Below, piece by piece: positions 35,784 through 47,723 of a DNA stretch of 64,000 nt (within the stretch, counting starts at the first letter, position 1; each line of letters opens with the position of its first letter). The notes beneath the pieces were generated by a model. It did not search any database, was not told where the DNA came from, and saw only the letters and a list, made by a program, of their open reading frames with translations. Source of the stretch: Acestrorhynchus altus. Taxonomy: Eukaryota; Chordata; Actinopteri; Characiformes; Acestrorhynchidae. The stretch spans positions 14,419,519 through 14,483,518 of the forward strand of contig CM067503.1 in assembly GCA_034509495.1 (NCBI GenBank), written 5' to 3'. The position numbers and the translations under genes were made by a program.

Positions 35784-36085
35784 TCAGGTGTGGACTTGAG
35801 AGGCAAAAAGCCCCCAAACATTCAGATGTGGAGCAGTGGAACTCTGGAATGATGGTGCTCCATTCAGTACTTTTGGGATGAGTTGGGGAGTTGGAGGTCA
35901 GGTAGGGTGATGATCATCCAACATCCTGACCCCACTAACACTTGTTTCTGAAAGCAATCAAATTCTCACAGCAATGTTCCAAAATCTAGTAGAAAGCCTT
36001 CCCTGGACAGTAGAGACAACAAAAGCAGGATAAACGCGTTTTAATGTCCTTGATTTCAGAAGAAACAATGAATGAGGAGTCCATA
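35784..36085 (-). mobile_element. 5'-half fragment of MITE family A
   Basis: Reverse-complement landmarks are GGAGCAGTGGAACTCTGGAA, CAGTACTTTTGGGATGAGTT, GATGATCATCCAACATCCTG and TCTAGTAGAAAGCCTTCCCT. Confidence 0.7.
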
Positions 36086-36760
36086 CAGAGTACACTTAAA
36101 TTGAGTTCCTGCAGTAGTACAAAGCAATTATCAACAAGGAATGATTAAATCCTAAATAGACGACAGTTAGAAAGCTCTTCATGCTCCTCTGGGCTTGTAC
36201 TGATTTGCTCTTTTCTGTCAATAGGGATTAGGTGAGAACACTGAGATTTCCTTTGGTGGCTGCTATCTACACCTCAAGGTGTACAGCCAGAATCCAGCTT
36301 ATAATAGCAGAACTGATGGCTGACGCGAGTGCTCATATTGATCTATATCCTGCAGCTCTCTGTCATGCTTGTGTTGCTCAGCAGCAGTATTTGAATGTAA
36401 AATTCATGGGCTCTTAACAACATTCAAACCACTAAAACAGGCGTTTATAATTCAATACGAAACTCTGCATCATTGCCCAGTCAGTCTGTCTGTCTGCATC
36501 CAATGATGAGTGCTCCAGCCTACACAAGTGCAGAATGGATCAGTCTATAGTACTTCAGAGTGGAGGCTGAAGAGGCAGGCTGATCGGCACTAATATATGA
36601 GGGAAATATGCACCGTTATAACGAAGCAGCCAGAGGAAAGCTATTAGTCAGCCAGGGCTTTTTATAGGCGGGTGAAGTGCAGCTGGGTAGGGGGGCTCTT
36701 CGTTCAGCTTACAGAACAGGGATTGGGTAGAAGACAAGGGTGGGGACTGATGGGCACTAA

Positions 36761-36761
<1 letters not shown>
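36086..36761. other. Unannotated intron-like sequence
   Basis: Somewhat GC-richer at 36230-36420 with a 61-codon plus-strand frame of no recognisable family. No splice support. Confidence 0.4.

Positions 36762-36847
<86 letters not shown>
36762..36847. repeat. (TG)n microsatellite
   Basis: About 43 TG units followed by an AGAGA-rich stretch to about 37110. Confidence 0.97.
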
Positions 36848-36849
<2 letters not shown>

Positions 36850-37116
36850 GAGAAAGAGGGAAATGTGGATAAATGGGAGTGAAAGACAGAGAGAGAACAG
36901 GAGAGAGAGAGAGATAGAGAGATAATATTGCACAATAAAGACAACAGACAGAGGATACAGAGAGAGAAGGGATGCTGAGTAAGAGTAAGAGAGAAAATGA
37001 AGTAAAAAGAGAGCAAAAAGAGAGGTAAAAGGAGCGATGTGAACAATATCAGAAGAGAGATATATTGTGTTGAACAACAGAGGAGTCAATAGACAGAAAG
37101 AAAGAGATAGACATAT

Positions 37117-37650
37117 ACCAGCCATAACATTAACACCACTGACAGGTGATTCTGATCTTCATCTACAGTGGCTTTAGACATTGGGTGGGGTGTATTAGGC
37201 AGCAAGTGAACCATCAGTTCTTGAAGGCGATGTGTTAAAAGCAGAAAAATGGAAAAACATAAAAATCTGAGCCACTCTTACAAGGACCAAACTGAAATGT
37301 CTAGACAACCGAGTCAGAATATCTTGAAAACATTTGGCAGGTCTTGTGGAGGTTTTCTGGTATGCAGTGGTCAATATCTACCAAAGGTGCATCAAGAAGG
37401 CCAATCAGTCAACCAGTAACAGGGTGGTGGGCAGCTAAGGCTCACTGATGTGATCCATGGAGGGCCCAGCTTGGAGGTCTTAAAGAACTTGCTGCTAACA
37501 TCTTGGTATGGTTAATGACCTTGGTATTGAAAATGCTAATAGCACTGGACACCTTCTGAGGTGGAGTCCATGCCTCGATTGGTCAGTTCTGATGTGGCAG
37601 CAGAAAGGGGACCTATATTACCCAGGTGGTGTTAATGTTATTTGTGTACA
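37117..37650 (+). pseudogene. Tc1-like element relic with internal deletion
   Basis: The left end (CCAGCCATAACATTAACACC, about 37121) and right end (GGTGGTGTTAATGTTATTTG, about 37624) are inverted relatives of one terminal repeat. A degraded transposase start lies at about 37248 (MEKHKNLSHS), followed by frame-broken N-terminal helix-turn-helix sequence. From about 37456 the sequence jumps to the C-terminal end, matching the family pattern in which a 'LLLTSW' region precedes 'ESMPR' and 'AKGGPT'. The catalytic centre is missing. Confidence 0.8.
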
Positions 37651-37688
37651 GACAGACATACAAGCAGAAATAACATTGAACAATAGAA

Positions 37689-37689
<1 letters not shown>

Positions 37690-37728
<39 letters not shown>
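37690..37728. repeat. (GA)n microsatellite
   Basis: About 19 GA units, just right of the Tc1 relic. Confidence 0.95.
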
Positions 37729-37732
<4 letters not shown>

Positions 37733-38147
37733 ATAGAGAGAATGTTGAACCATAAATAAAATAGAGAAATAGTTTTACTGATACTGTACTGCACCAAACA
37801 AGGATTTTTGTACTAGCTTAAGATCGTTAGTAACACAGTGCCTCTAAACTAGACACCACTAAATTTCATACTTTGGTTGCATAGCAATAGTACAGTATAT
37901 GAAGTACAGTATATAAGAAATGGAGACTGTAGGATTGAATTGATACACCACCCAGCACTAACCAATAAAACATACCTTTTGAAGGAGCACATATTTTATT
38001 TGGTTTTCTAGAATTAATTACTTATGATGTTGATGAAGTTGTCAGATCCTCACTTCACATTTTGTTGTCCATTGACGGTTCAACTGGCCACAGGCACTCT
38101 GCTAACATCAGCAACTGTTGTGGAAGCTTTCAGGCCGTACAATATAG

Positions 38148-38470
38148 TAGGGTTGGGCAATTAATCAGAAATGAATCAAAACTGACATTCAGAACCTCTT
38201 ACCAATGTAATGTTGTTCATGTTGGTTATTTCATTTTTTTTTTTTTTTTGGATAACACTTCCACCCCCACTATGTTTGTTCATGTACTCGTGTGTGTAGA
38301 CATGTGACTCCACCCTGTCCAGTCTGCGACATGGAAGCAACAGGGAGGAAAACTCAAACACTGAGCCAACTGAGCAACTTGAGTGGCTTGTACCAAAGAA
38401 GAATGTTGTGTCAGTACAAATTAATCCTTCATTAATTGTAATCGAGGTAAAATGTTCAGTTATGGTTTTG
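38148..38470 (+). mobile_element. Dispersed repeat B (hAT-like style), copy 2
   Basis: It begins TAGGGTTGGGCAATTAATCA. It continues with ACATTCAGAACCTCTTACCA, GTGACTCCACCCTGTCCAGT and GGCTTGTACCAAAGAAGAAT. It is longer than copy 1 at 469-700, with a T-run at about 38231. Confidence 0.6.
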
Positions 38471-38669
38471 ATTTGAGGTCACATGGCCCCACACTACAAT
38501 ATGTACACCTTTCCTTGGAATGGTGTGTCAAACCATAGATGGGAAAGAGAGAGAAAGAGAGATGACTCCACTGATGACTCAGTCAGTGGAGTCATTGTGC
38601 CCTTTAGCTTCACCAATCACATTACACTCCACCTGTTTACAACCATTCTGCCCTTGACTGACACCCTGT

Positions 38670-38670
<1 letters not shown>

Positions 38671-38721
<51 letters not shown>
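38671..38721. repeat. (AC)n microsatellite
   Basis: About 25 AC units. Confidence 0.97.
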
Positions 38722-38723
<2 letters not shown>

Positions 38724-39725
38724 CCTCAGATTACTATCAAACACTTTTTGAAAACAGTTCTCATTATACTCCATTTAGCATTGTCATTTAAACTTTCCCA
38801 TAATATCTCACCATCATAATTACCATCTACAATAGATCAAAATTCTGACACTTCTGTAATGGGATTCTCACTCTCTCTTTGTCTCTCTCTGTCTCACTCC
38901 CCTTCTCTGTCTTCCTCAGTCTTTCTCTCTTTTGGAGGAGGTTCATAAAAAACACCTAAGTCTACAGAAGCTGCAGAGCCAAGCAAACAGCCTGGAAAGC
39001 AAACAAAGCACCTCCTGCAGATGTGGTCTGTTTTCAGTTCATCAAGGTTGACGTTTTCATGGAACAACCTGGTCTTTAGCAAAGCAGCTCCTTTCACTCC
39101 CAGACAGCGAGAGAAGAATTAGACTGTACTGACTGACTTTGAGCATCAAGGGAACTAATCAAAGAGGGTTAGGTCAAGGCTATAGCCCTGGATTGAAGAT
39201 GTGTGAAGGAAGGTTTGCTTTTCAAAGTTCTTTGGTGTCCATGACTACCTTTAACCAAGTCAATATATCTACATTATTAAGCTCTCATGTCCAGCAAAAT
39301 ACCTTTTCTTGCAATAAATGAAACTTACAGAAAGATAACATTTATTATCAGTTCACCAGTAATACACTCAATGCCATGCATTACATCCAATTTCACTTCA
39401 TGTGAAAGCTATGGTTAACCTATGGTAAAGACTGGCCTCTCAAGGTTTAGTTTAGAATATCCCAGATTAAAACCAAACACTCAAGTCACCAAAATGTAGG
39501 TCATAAATCTGTCCAATCAGTTGTGACTTGTTTATTATTATTACTATTTGAATTTATTTATGAATGATAATTTGCCAACATGTATGCATAAAATAACTCA
39601 TAACTTTCTACTTTTAATTAATTAAAGTATGGATAATATGATGTATGAATACCTAATTTGTTTTAAAGGAGCTTAAAGTTAAATAATTAAGAGATTAATA
39701 TATATATATGTGTCCACTCAGAGCA
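38722..39725. other. Unannotated intron-like sequence
   Basis: A CTCTCT-rich patch lies at 38870-38930. No gene was seen. Confidence 0.45.
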
Positions 39726-40060
39726 ATAGGATAGGATAGGATAGGATAGGATAGGATAGGATAGGATAGGACTTTATTGATCCCTTGGGAGGGTTCCCTC
39801 AGGGAAATTAAGGTTCCAGCTGCAACATAAGTACAGTACAGAAAGGTAGAACGAGATAATTTAGTAAAGAAACACTATATAATATAAAGAAAATATAATA
39901 TAGAGACTATATTATAATGTACAATATATATAAACAGTGCACGAGAAAAAGTAGAAAAAGAGAAAAAAAGAGTCCAGTTGAACGGGGTATTGCACATTAT
40001 TATTGTTATTGCACTTGAAACTGTATTGCATTGTATTGTGTATTGCAATGTAGTGGAAAG
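39726..40060 (-). mobile_element. LINE-type 3' tail with (GGATA)n
   Basis: The reverse complement reads ...AGGGATCAATAAAGT followed by about nine CCTAT units. This is the 3' terminus style of a widespread fish non-LTR element, with a polyadenylation-like ATCAATAAAG before a simple tail. Sequence to about 40060 appears to belong to it. No reverse-transcriptase frame was seen. Confidence 0.6.
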
Positions 40061-41307
40061 TAGAAATACTTCTTGCTATGTGTAGATTACAACATTTAGA
40101 CAAGGTGTGTGCTACTTAGACAGGCCTGTTTGTTTAAACTGAACTATACACACCTTAGTCAAGAGTGACTGCCAGTGGTGAAATTATTTCAGTCTACTCT
40201 CCAATAACACAAAAGAATACAAATGTGCCAAATGCACACCAATCATGGCACAAAACATCATGCCATAAGACTGCCCTGTGGATGCTGTGTGCATGCAAGA
40301 CACAAAGTCCTAGACTGACTGTGCTGTTGCTAGCGTGACATACACTGTATTCCTTCACTGTGCCAAAGGCCAAGTTGAGGCATCTTGAGTGAATCATTCA
40401 CACAACTTAATTTCAAAAGTTACTCGTTAAACGTTTGCAGATTTTTAGCACTGCAGTTCAATTCGTAGTATTGTACTAGTTGTAGTTGTATACCAAAATG
40501 TGGATATACCTGATGTAGTGACAAATTAGGTTGAATTTCTCAGTGAAAAGTTACTAAATGTTCTATTGGAAAAAAAAAACTTATGTATGACATTTTTTGG
40601 CTAACTTTGTAGTTTAATCAAGTCAAAAACAGAATCCTGAGGCTGCATTGGGCACAGATTGACCAACACATGAAATGCAACCTGCTCTGTTATTGTTGAC
40701 TTCACTACTATTTTCACACACAAATCTGAGTCATCATCACATCCCAGAATTGAGGTTCTGCAGGAAACATAGCTTTCCAGAAGCATCCAGCGAAACTCCT
40801 CTTAAGATTCAGATGTGGTCAAGCATGCTCACACCACTGGCCGCAGGCCTTGAGGCATCTGATCTGTGTACATGCTAAGGAATAATCATTGACCAGCTTG
40901 AATCACTAATGTTCTCCACTCTCACCTCTTGCACAATTGAACTAAATTCATTACTGCTCAAGCACATGAACAAATTGAGCTTCTTTCAACTAAACTTTAT
41001 TTTGTATCTTGACAAATAAAATGAGCCTGCTTGAATGTTTTGTGAGGTCACAAAAGCCAGTGCAAATATCAATCTATTCTGCCTACAACAATTTAGCCAT
41101 GATCCTCTGCTGATTAGTAGTGTTTTAGGCTAAACTGCTTTTGAATAAAGCAAAACACAGGGCAGCCAATGAGAACAGACTTCATTTACATACACTGACA
41201 TACATCTGCCTGAACATTTGTGGAAAATCCTTCTAATTAAATCATTCAGCTACCTTAAGTTGCACTTCTTTCTGTCAGAGTTTAGCAAATGCATGCGCAC
41301 ATACAAA
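40061..41307. other. Unannotated intron-like sequence
   Basis: A TGAGTCATCATCAC AP-1-like site lies at about 40728. No recognisable exon. Confidence 0.45.
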
Positions 41308-41453
41308 CATACACACACACACACACACACACGCACACACACGCACACACACGCACACACACGCACACACGCACGCACACACGCACGCACACACATGCAC
41401 ACATATGCACACATATGCACACATATGCACACATATGCACACACACACACACA
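41308..41453. repeat. Compound (CA)n, (GCACAC)n and (ATGCACACAT)n
   Basis: CA units with regular G substitutions, then five copies of a 10-bp ATGCACACAT unit, then CA again. Confidence 0.95.
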
Positions 41454-41454
41454 C

Positions 41455-41732
41455 CTTTTCGAGTCCCTGTATAGAGGTACTGCTAGCAGTACCTTCTGGC
41501 ACCATGTCTTATGCCAGGTCTGGACCTGAGGGGTATAAAGCACCCCAGCATAGATCTGTGTGTACTCCATCCAGTGTTTTTGGGATGAGTTGGCAATCAA
41601 GTGGTGATCATGTATCCTGTCTGCTCTTGTTGCTGAACAAACAATCCTCAGAACAAAGCTTCAAAATCCAGTAGAAAGCCTTTCCTGGACAGTAGAGACA
41701 GTTAATCCAATACATTCCAAAAAATGGAGATC
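41455..41732 (-). mobile_element. Partial copy of MITE family A
   Basis: Reverse-complement landmarks are CTTATGCCAGGTCTGGACCT, GGGGTATAAAGCACCCCAGC and CCAGTAGAAAGCCTTTCCTG. It abuts a compound (CA)n repeat on the left and a SINE fragment on the right. Confidence 0.7.
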
Positions 41733-41855
41733 AGGTGAATTGGCTACTCCAAATCGGCTTGGTGAGTGTGAATATGTGTGTGTGCATTTGAGTGAATGTA
41801 TGTCTGTAAGCCCAGATATGGATTGGCACTCCAGGTGGATGGTCATTCCAGTAGA
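41733..41855 (+). mobile_element. tRNA-derived SINE family 2, copy 3 (fragment)
   Basis: GGTGAATTGGCTACTCCAAA is shared with the copy at 16.3 kb, followed by a (GT)-rich variable segment and a diverged tail. Confidence 0.45.
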
Positions 41856-42992
41856 GAGTACACTGTCCATGAATGACTGCTGCTTCTCGCCGGCACGTGT
41901 TGGTTGTGTGCCAAGTGTGATTATTTAGTGATCAGCGCTTAAAGGGTATACCATCATGCATTGATGTGACAAGGGTCCCCTTCTTTGTTTAAGAGACATT
42001 ATGCATCCGCGTAGTCCACACAGGCTAGTAAGTAAAGTATTTGGAAGACTAATTAAAGTGGGTTCAGGTGCAATGCTTGGAGGCTAAAAAATATTGCTGC
42101 AGATGTCACACTGCTTAGTGGAAGTGTATGAAGCTTTTGCTTCTGCAGACTGGAGTGACTGAATCATATTATCACCAAGCTCCCTCACAGTATGTATTTC
42201 TAGAGCATTTTCAGGTATGACAATACTTGAGTTCCAGTCAACTGAATGACACACTATATATGTACTTAGAAGATGTCCCAGCAGCTCTAGGTCCACCTTA
42301 TTATTGTGAAATCATACATTTTAATCTAGAGAATATAACAGTAGAGTATAACAAATATTTCTATAAGTGAATAATTCTCTCAAGTAGCAGAAAGATCTAA
42401 GCACCGGTACTATCTATTATACCAATGAATGGTACCAATGAGAGATTAGATAGAGTTTTATTCCATTGAGTCCAAGAAATCCTTTGTGATATTGCTCTGT
42501 CTGCATGGTCTTCCCTCTCCCAATCACTCACATTGAGTGAGATGCTGGCCAATGTTGACAAGTGTTAGCTATTCTGTGTAACAGTGTTGGCAACTAGTGT
42601 CCTCTATGTGTGTTGAGCTATCTAAAGACATTGCACTTGTGATGGTTTGAAAAGAGGTGTGTGTGTGTGGAGGGATTAGGGAACAAATGAGGGCGGGGGT
42701 GAGGGGGTACCACTCCACCATTTTTCCTATATTCGGAAAAAACTCACCTAACATCAAAACCCTGTCACAAAATGATTGTACAACAATATCTCAGGCATCA
42801 AGCAGTGTATTCCTAACCACTTGAGGCAATACAGTTCTGTAATATAGCTTTTAGAGGCTGTGTAAACACTTTCAAGGTTGCTTCCTACCATACAATCCTT
42901 TCTCTAGCATATCAGCATTTCAAATACACACATGTAGGATTCCTCTTGAAATGTTTCTTCAGTTGGACATACAAAGAGAACATTTTGGTCAA
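41856..42992. other. Unannotated intron-like sequence
   Basis: A 70-codon minus-strand frame at 42084-42296 has no splice support or family match. Nothing else was seen. Confidence 0.4.
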
Positions 42993-43490
42993 AGTACACA
43001 ATATTAAGTACAAAGGTCTTGGGACACCTGCTCACCTGCTTCAGAAATCAAGGGTTCTTTAAAAAGAGATTATTCTCCTTTTGTTAGAGTGCCTGTCTCT
43101 AATGTCCACTAAAGGCTTTCTACTACACTTTGATCACTGTTGTGAGGATGTGACTGCATTCATTGACAACAGCCTTGCTGAGGTCAGACTGTTGGAAAAC
43201 CACCACCCCACCTCATCCATAACTCATCCCAAAACTCCATGGAGCTCCATCATTCCAGAGAAAACAGTTCTACATGCAATACTGGGTGGCTTTATACCCC
43301 TCTAGCTCTGGCCTGGCATTAGGCATGGTGCCAACAGATTCATATTTCATTCTTTTCACATTACTTCTCTATATGAATTGAACAAGCAATGTGTGTGTAT
43401 TTGCACATCTGTATCAGCAATGGGTTCAACTTACAGTAGCTGTATGCAATCAGAAGGAGTGTCCACAAGCATTTAGACATACACTGTATG
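42993..43490 (+). mobile_element. Full-length copy of MITE family A
   Basis: It runs from the GGTCTTGGGACACCTGCTCA segment through CCACCCCACCTCATCCATAA and TTTATACCCCTCTAGCTCTG to a terminal TTTAGACATACACTGTATG. It has the same order of landmarks as the copy at 23.3 kb and no open frame of its own. Confidence 0.8.
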
Positions 43491-44653
43491 TAACTCTAAT
43501 ACAACAAAGACACAAGAATGAGAAAAATGACTAGATTAAACTACCTGACAATGCTGAAATTCAACCCGAGAGATACGAGGGAGATCAGTTATATTTGACA
43601 TAATCAGGCAAACTTTGATCAGTGAGGAACAGATGCTGTGTGGCTTTAACAAAGCCAGCAGCAAAGCAACAAGATCCCAGCCTAATCTGTGAATAACTTC
43701 AGGTTACAACACTTCCAGCAAAATCGTGGTGTAAGGAGTACAGCTCTCTGCGGAATTTCTGCATTTCCACCATGTCATTTGTCTTACTTGAACAATGTTA
43801 ATGGAAAAGTGACAAAGGCTCACTTTTGTCTTCCGGGGCTCAACTGTACCTCCTGCAATTTCTCAGACCTGGCTACACTCTGGAGCTTCATCTCATGACC
43901 TCTATTTCCAGCAGAGAAGAAAAACAGCAGAATTATGAGATCAGAGACGATGTCCAAACCTGATAACATAAAGCAAAATCATGTCTGGATGAACCACCTT
44001 TTCCTCTCACAACATAACTACAATGAAATGTGGTCCTCATTTTTGAAAGGCCTCACTTGTAACTCCATCTGTTGATGAGGTATTTGTGGTAAGTCATTCT
44101 GTAGACCTTTATCTGTGTTAAGTTTCATCCCATATACTGTTTGGATGCTTATATCATAACAGCAAAGAACTTGATATACAGTAAAGCCACTGTTGTGCTG
44201 AGAATAGTTTTTCACCTGAGTAATATTTGGTCAACACCAGGACTGTGGTCAGAAACTGACCAACAATGCATGGGGGTGGTGACCATGTTTTGCTACCACA
44301 TGCTCTTATTATTACACATCACATGGCCTTAAGAAGTTTGAGCATGACTCTAATTCTTCAACAAAGGCACACATGAGAGTGTTCAGAATGAAATCAGCTA
44401 ACCCTACTCATATCCAGGACTAGAAAATTCTCATTCGCATTATGCTAATGGTGCAAGTTCTTACTCTGAAACTAAAGCTTTACTTGACAAATTCTGATGA
44501 ACTGACCATTTGGAGAATCGCATAAAATGTTCCACCTATGCAAACTGTTCCAATGTGGCTAAATCCAAAGGTTTGTCCCAGTATTTTCCTCAATATTTAT
44601 TTGTCTACAGCATATACTGTATATTTTCTCCATATTTTACCTGCAAATAGTAG

Positions 44654-44706
<53 letters not shown>

Positions 44707-45289
44707 GTTTTCACTGCAATATTGACTTCTTTGTGTATTATCTCCAGAATATTTTTTTCTCTTGGAATTTATTTCTCCCCTATTATAGCAGCAGGTCGGC
44801 CTGTCCCAATATAGACCACTTTGGTAATGTTATTCGATTCCTCTCTCTCCCTGTGCCAATCACTTGGAGAAAATTCCAAGGACTCCCCAATTCCAAATGT
44901 ACTCAACCAAGGGGAACTAGGCATTACTCCCACAAGCTGAAACTGGGGAACTTTTTGGACCACCCAATAACAGGTGCCATTACACTACTTACTTTCCTCC
45001 AGAAAATATTTTGTTGCCAGAATGTTTTCCCTGGAATTTTTTTCACCTTGATTTATCACTATAATTGCTATTTTCCCCCACATCTTTCCAACATTGTTCT
45101 TGGTTTCTCTATACAGTCCACATTCTGTATTGCATTGTATGTTTTTATTTCTGTTTCATCTCCACACACACACACACACACTTCCCTGAACCTGCTGCTC
45201 GTGAAGCACCTGCTCCAGCAGCCTGGATACCAAACCTCCACTCATGTAAGAAAAGCAGTGTGTAAAGACAAATGTCCACATCTGTCCGG
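43491..45289. other. Unannotated sequence left of the CpG island
   Basis: Apart from the (TTA)n tract nothing is recognised. The long plus-strand frame crossing 44538-45431 is created partly by (ATT)n and has no domain. Confidence 0.45.
44648..44704. repeat. (TTA)n microsatellite
   Basis: TAATAATAAT changing to about 14 ATT units. Confidence 0.95.
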
Positions 45290-46110
45290 CCCCGCCGGTC
45301 TCCTCCTAACCTCCGCTCACAGCTCAGCTCACTGCTCAGTCGCTCAGCTGCTCGAGACGCACCGCGGCCGCGGTGTCGCTGACGTCCTCGCGCCACGTCC
45401 TTCTCCCACCCCGCATCACAGCCCGAGCTGACCTGTCCGTTCCTGCCCGTCCCTGTCCATCCCTGTCCACCACCAACTTTTACACCCTCAGCCCGACCCG
45501 CAGCGTTAGCGGCAACTTACGCCAAACGCGCAAAAGCGTCCTGTGGATGCACCAGCGTCCTGGGTCACGCGCAGCGCACTGGACACGGATGCGGCTTGGT
45601 AAGTTCCAGCGGATCGCTCGCGCCCCTCTTCCCCCGGTCAGACCGCCGCACGCGCCGCAGTTCAGCATCAGAGTCGCGGTCACGCGCTCGGACTTACGGG
45701 GGAGGGCTGGGGGGGTGGCGCGAGCGCTGATTTACTCCGGATTAATTCTGTGATTGATTGATTGATTTGTCTCGCAGTCTGAATGGGTCTCAGGAGGAGG
45801 AGGAGGAGGTGGAGGTGAACACTGAGTGGCGATTGTTTCTCCCTGTTTTTGTTTTTTGTTTTTTTTGTTTTCTGTAACAGACTCCTCCCCTTTTCTTTAT
45901 TTTCAACGCGCTGACATGCAGACAATGACTCCGCCCCCTTCCACCACCTGAGCGTCCCGCCCCGAGCAGCCAATCACACGGCAGAGACGTCTTCTCTCTC
46001 GCCGCGTCCTTTTCGAAGTCGCCGCGGCAACACGTCTGACGAGCCGCGACGAGGAGCTCGGCTCCTTTTCACCGAACCGACTCTTTCGAGCCATTCGATT
46101 CAGCGAGTCA
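45290..46110. promoter_or_regulatory. CpG island, candidate (possibly bidirectional) promoter
   Basis: This is the only CpG-dense, GC-rich stretch in the window. It includes a NotI-type GCGGCCGC at 45364-45371, a CRE-like TGACGTCC at 45380, GC boxes at 45931-45937 and 45958-45964, and CCAAT at 45970-45974. Donor-like GTAAGT motifs occur on the minus strand, with exon edges at 45698 (CCCCC|GTAAGT) and 45521 (TTGGC|GTAAGT), and on the plus strand, with an exon edge at 45598 (GGCTTG|GTAAGT). A minus-strand start would make this the first non-coding exon and promoter of myrip, about 14.5 kb upstream of its ATG. The plus-strand donor leaves open a divergent transcript. The island is seen in the sequence; its assignment to myrip is inferred from position and orientation. 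Confidence 0.65.
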
Positions 46111-46351
46111 GCGGTTCTCCCTCATTCCCACCTCCTCCACAGGTCATCTAATGGGATGCAGTGAGTCAGTGTGGTGTGATGAATGGGAGGAGAGGAACGT
46201 CTTCCTTAGCATCTACATACACCACACTTTCAGTACCTGTGACAGGTTGTTATTCGGATTTCATTTGCCTATATTTGTTACTTGGCTGTAAACACAAGAA
46301 GGTTTAGCTGGTCTACAAGCATGACCAGCTTGACCATGATGATTGTTCAAC

Positions 46352-46700
46352 ATGAAAAAACTCATCAACCAGCATGATCATCATAACCAAGCTCATCAAC
46401 CAGCATGATCAGCAAAACCAAGCTCATTAACCAGCATGATCATCATAACCAAGCTCATCAACCAGCATGATCAGCACAACCAAGCTCATCAACCAGCATG
46501 ATCAGCACAACCAAGCTCATCAACCAGCATGATAAGCAAACCAAGCTCATCAACCAGCATGATCATCATTACCAAGCTCATCAACCAGCATGATCAGCAC
46601 AACCAAGCTTATCAACCAGCATGATCAGTAAAACCAAGCTCATCAACCTGCATGATCAGCAAAACCAAGCTCATCAACCTGCATGATCATCATAACCAAA
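46352..46700. repeat. 31-bp minisatellite, about 11 units
   Basis: The unit CATCAACCAGCATGATCAGC plus ACAACCAAGCT repeats every 31 bp (spacing checked at 46451, 46482 and 46513). There is a recurring alternation of CAGCACA and CATCATA variants. Flanks at 46310 and 46730 contain inverted CCAGCTTGACCATG motifs. Confidence 0.9.
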
Positions 46701-47721
46701 CTGCTCAACTGCAAAAAATCAAGCTGATCAACCAGCTTGACCATGCTGGTCAAGAGCTGGTTAACCAGCTAATTTACCAAAACGGTGTGAAATGGATGAC
46801 TAGCATTTCAACTACCTAGACTGAAACGTAGTCTTAAACTTGATTTTTAGCAAGGTTGTGATTGGACTGATTTATGAAGAAGAATCAGTTTATATAATCT
46901 TTAAAAACGTAATACAAGAACTTTGCTTAGCTCACAGTTTCACACCAGGGCATTCATGTGAGGGAAACGTGATTGAAATGTGCTCATTTTATTTTTTCAC
47001 GGTTCAGAGCAGTGTTTGAAGCTTTAAAGTCTTAACGAGGAAGCTTTGAGAGCCGCTGGCTGTTGTTTTGGTCAGTTAAACTTTGGCAGCTCAGACAGCT
47101 GAGCAATGTTTTGAATAATCATGTGGTCGGAGGAATTGATGATTCACGTGAAAAAGGCAAGCACACAGCTGTGGCTTGGATTTGTTTCTGAGGGGAAGCT
47201 GTGAAGCTTCACACTGAAATCCAAATGTCTGTAAAGGGCAGCTAGTAATTAGTGAGAGAGCAGCTGAGAAGAAAATGTTCAGTCTGGATATGTGAGAGTT
47301 GTCGCATTAGTTGTGTAACAGCTGGCTTATTTGGAGGTCTAATGAACTTCACAATTTGGCTGTACAGTCTAGAACAGTGCTAATCCAGTGTCATAAACAT
47401 CTTGCTGTGTATTTCACAAAGATTACTCATGACAATAATCTTTTATGTACTCATTTACTCATGGAATGCAGTCTGTGCAGGGCTCAGCCTTCCTGCTCAG
47501 GTCCTTCTTTACCACAATTACATCCTCTACTACAGTTAATATTAACATTGCACATATTCTATAATGCTCCTCAAAAATCTTCTAGCTCAATCAGTGTCAA
47601 TGTATACACCTCAATCAGAACAGACTAGTTCTATTGAGACCATTCCATATACAATTTCTATGTGAATGAAGAGGGTGTTTAATCAATTCTGTTAAATAGA
47701 AGAATAACATCCATGTAAACA
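46701..47721. other. Unannotated, presumed upstream intergenic
   Basis: No gene. Inverted CCAGCTTGACCATGCTGGTC motifs at about 46732 adjoin the minisatellite. Confidence 0.45.
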
Positions 47722-47723
47722 TA

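Noticed and set aside
42084..42296. 70-codon minus-strand frame starting MDLELLGHLL
   Set aside because: The length is within chance expectation, with no splice signals or recognised motif.
45185..45246. Leucine-rich plus-strand segment ending at CAT|GTAAGA
   Set aside because: There is no acceptor or start in a suitable place; the left side is a (CA)n run.
44538..45431. Longest open frame in the window (297 codons, plus strand)
   Set aside because: It passes through an (ATT)n tract that gives poly-isoleucine, shows no domain, and its GC-rich end is simply the CpG island.
46352..46700. Regular 31-bp repeats resembling a CRISPR array
   Set aside because: The units are contiguous with no unique spacers and the genome is vertebrate; it is a minisatellite.
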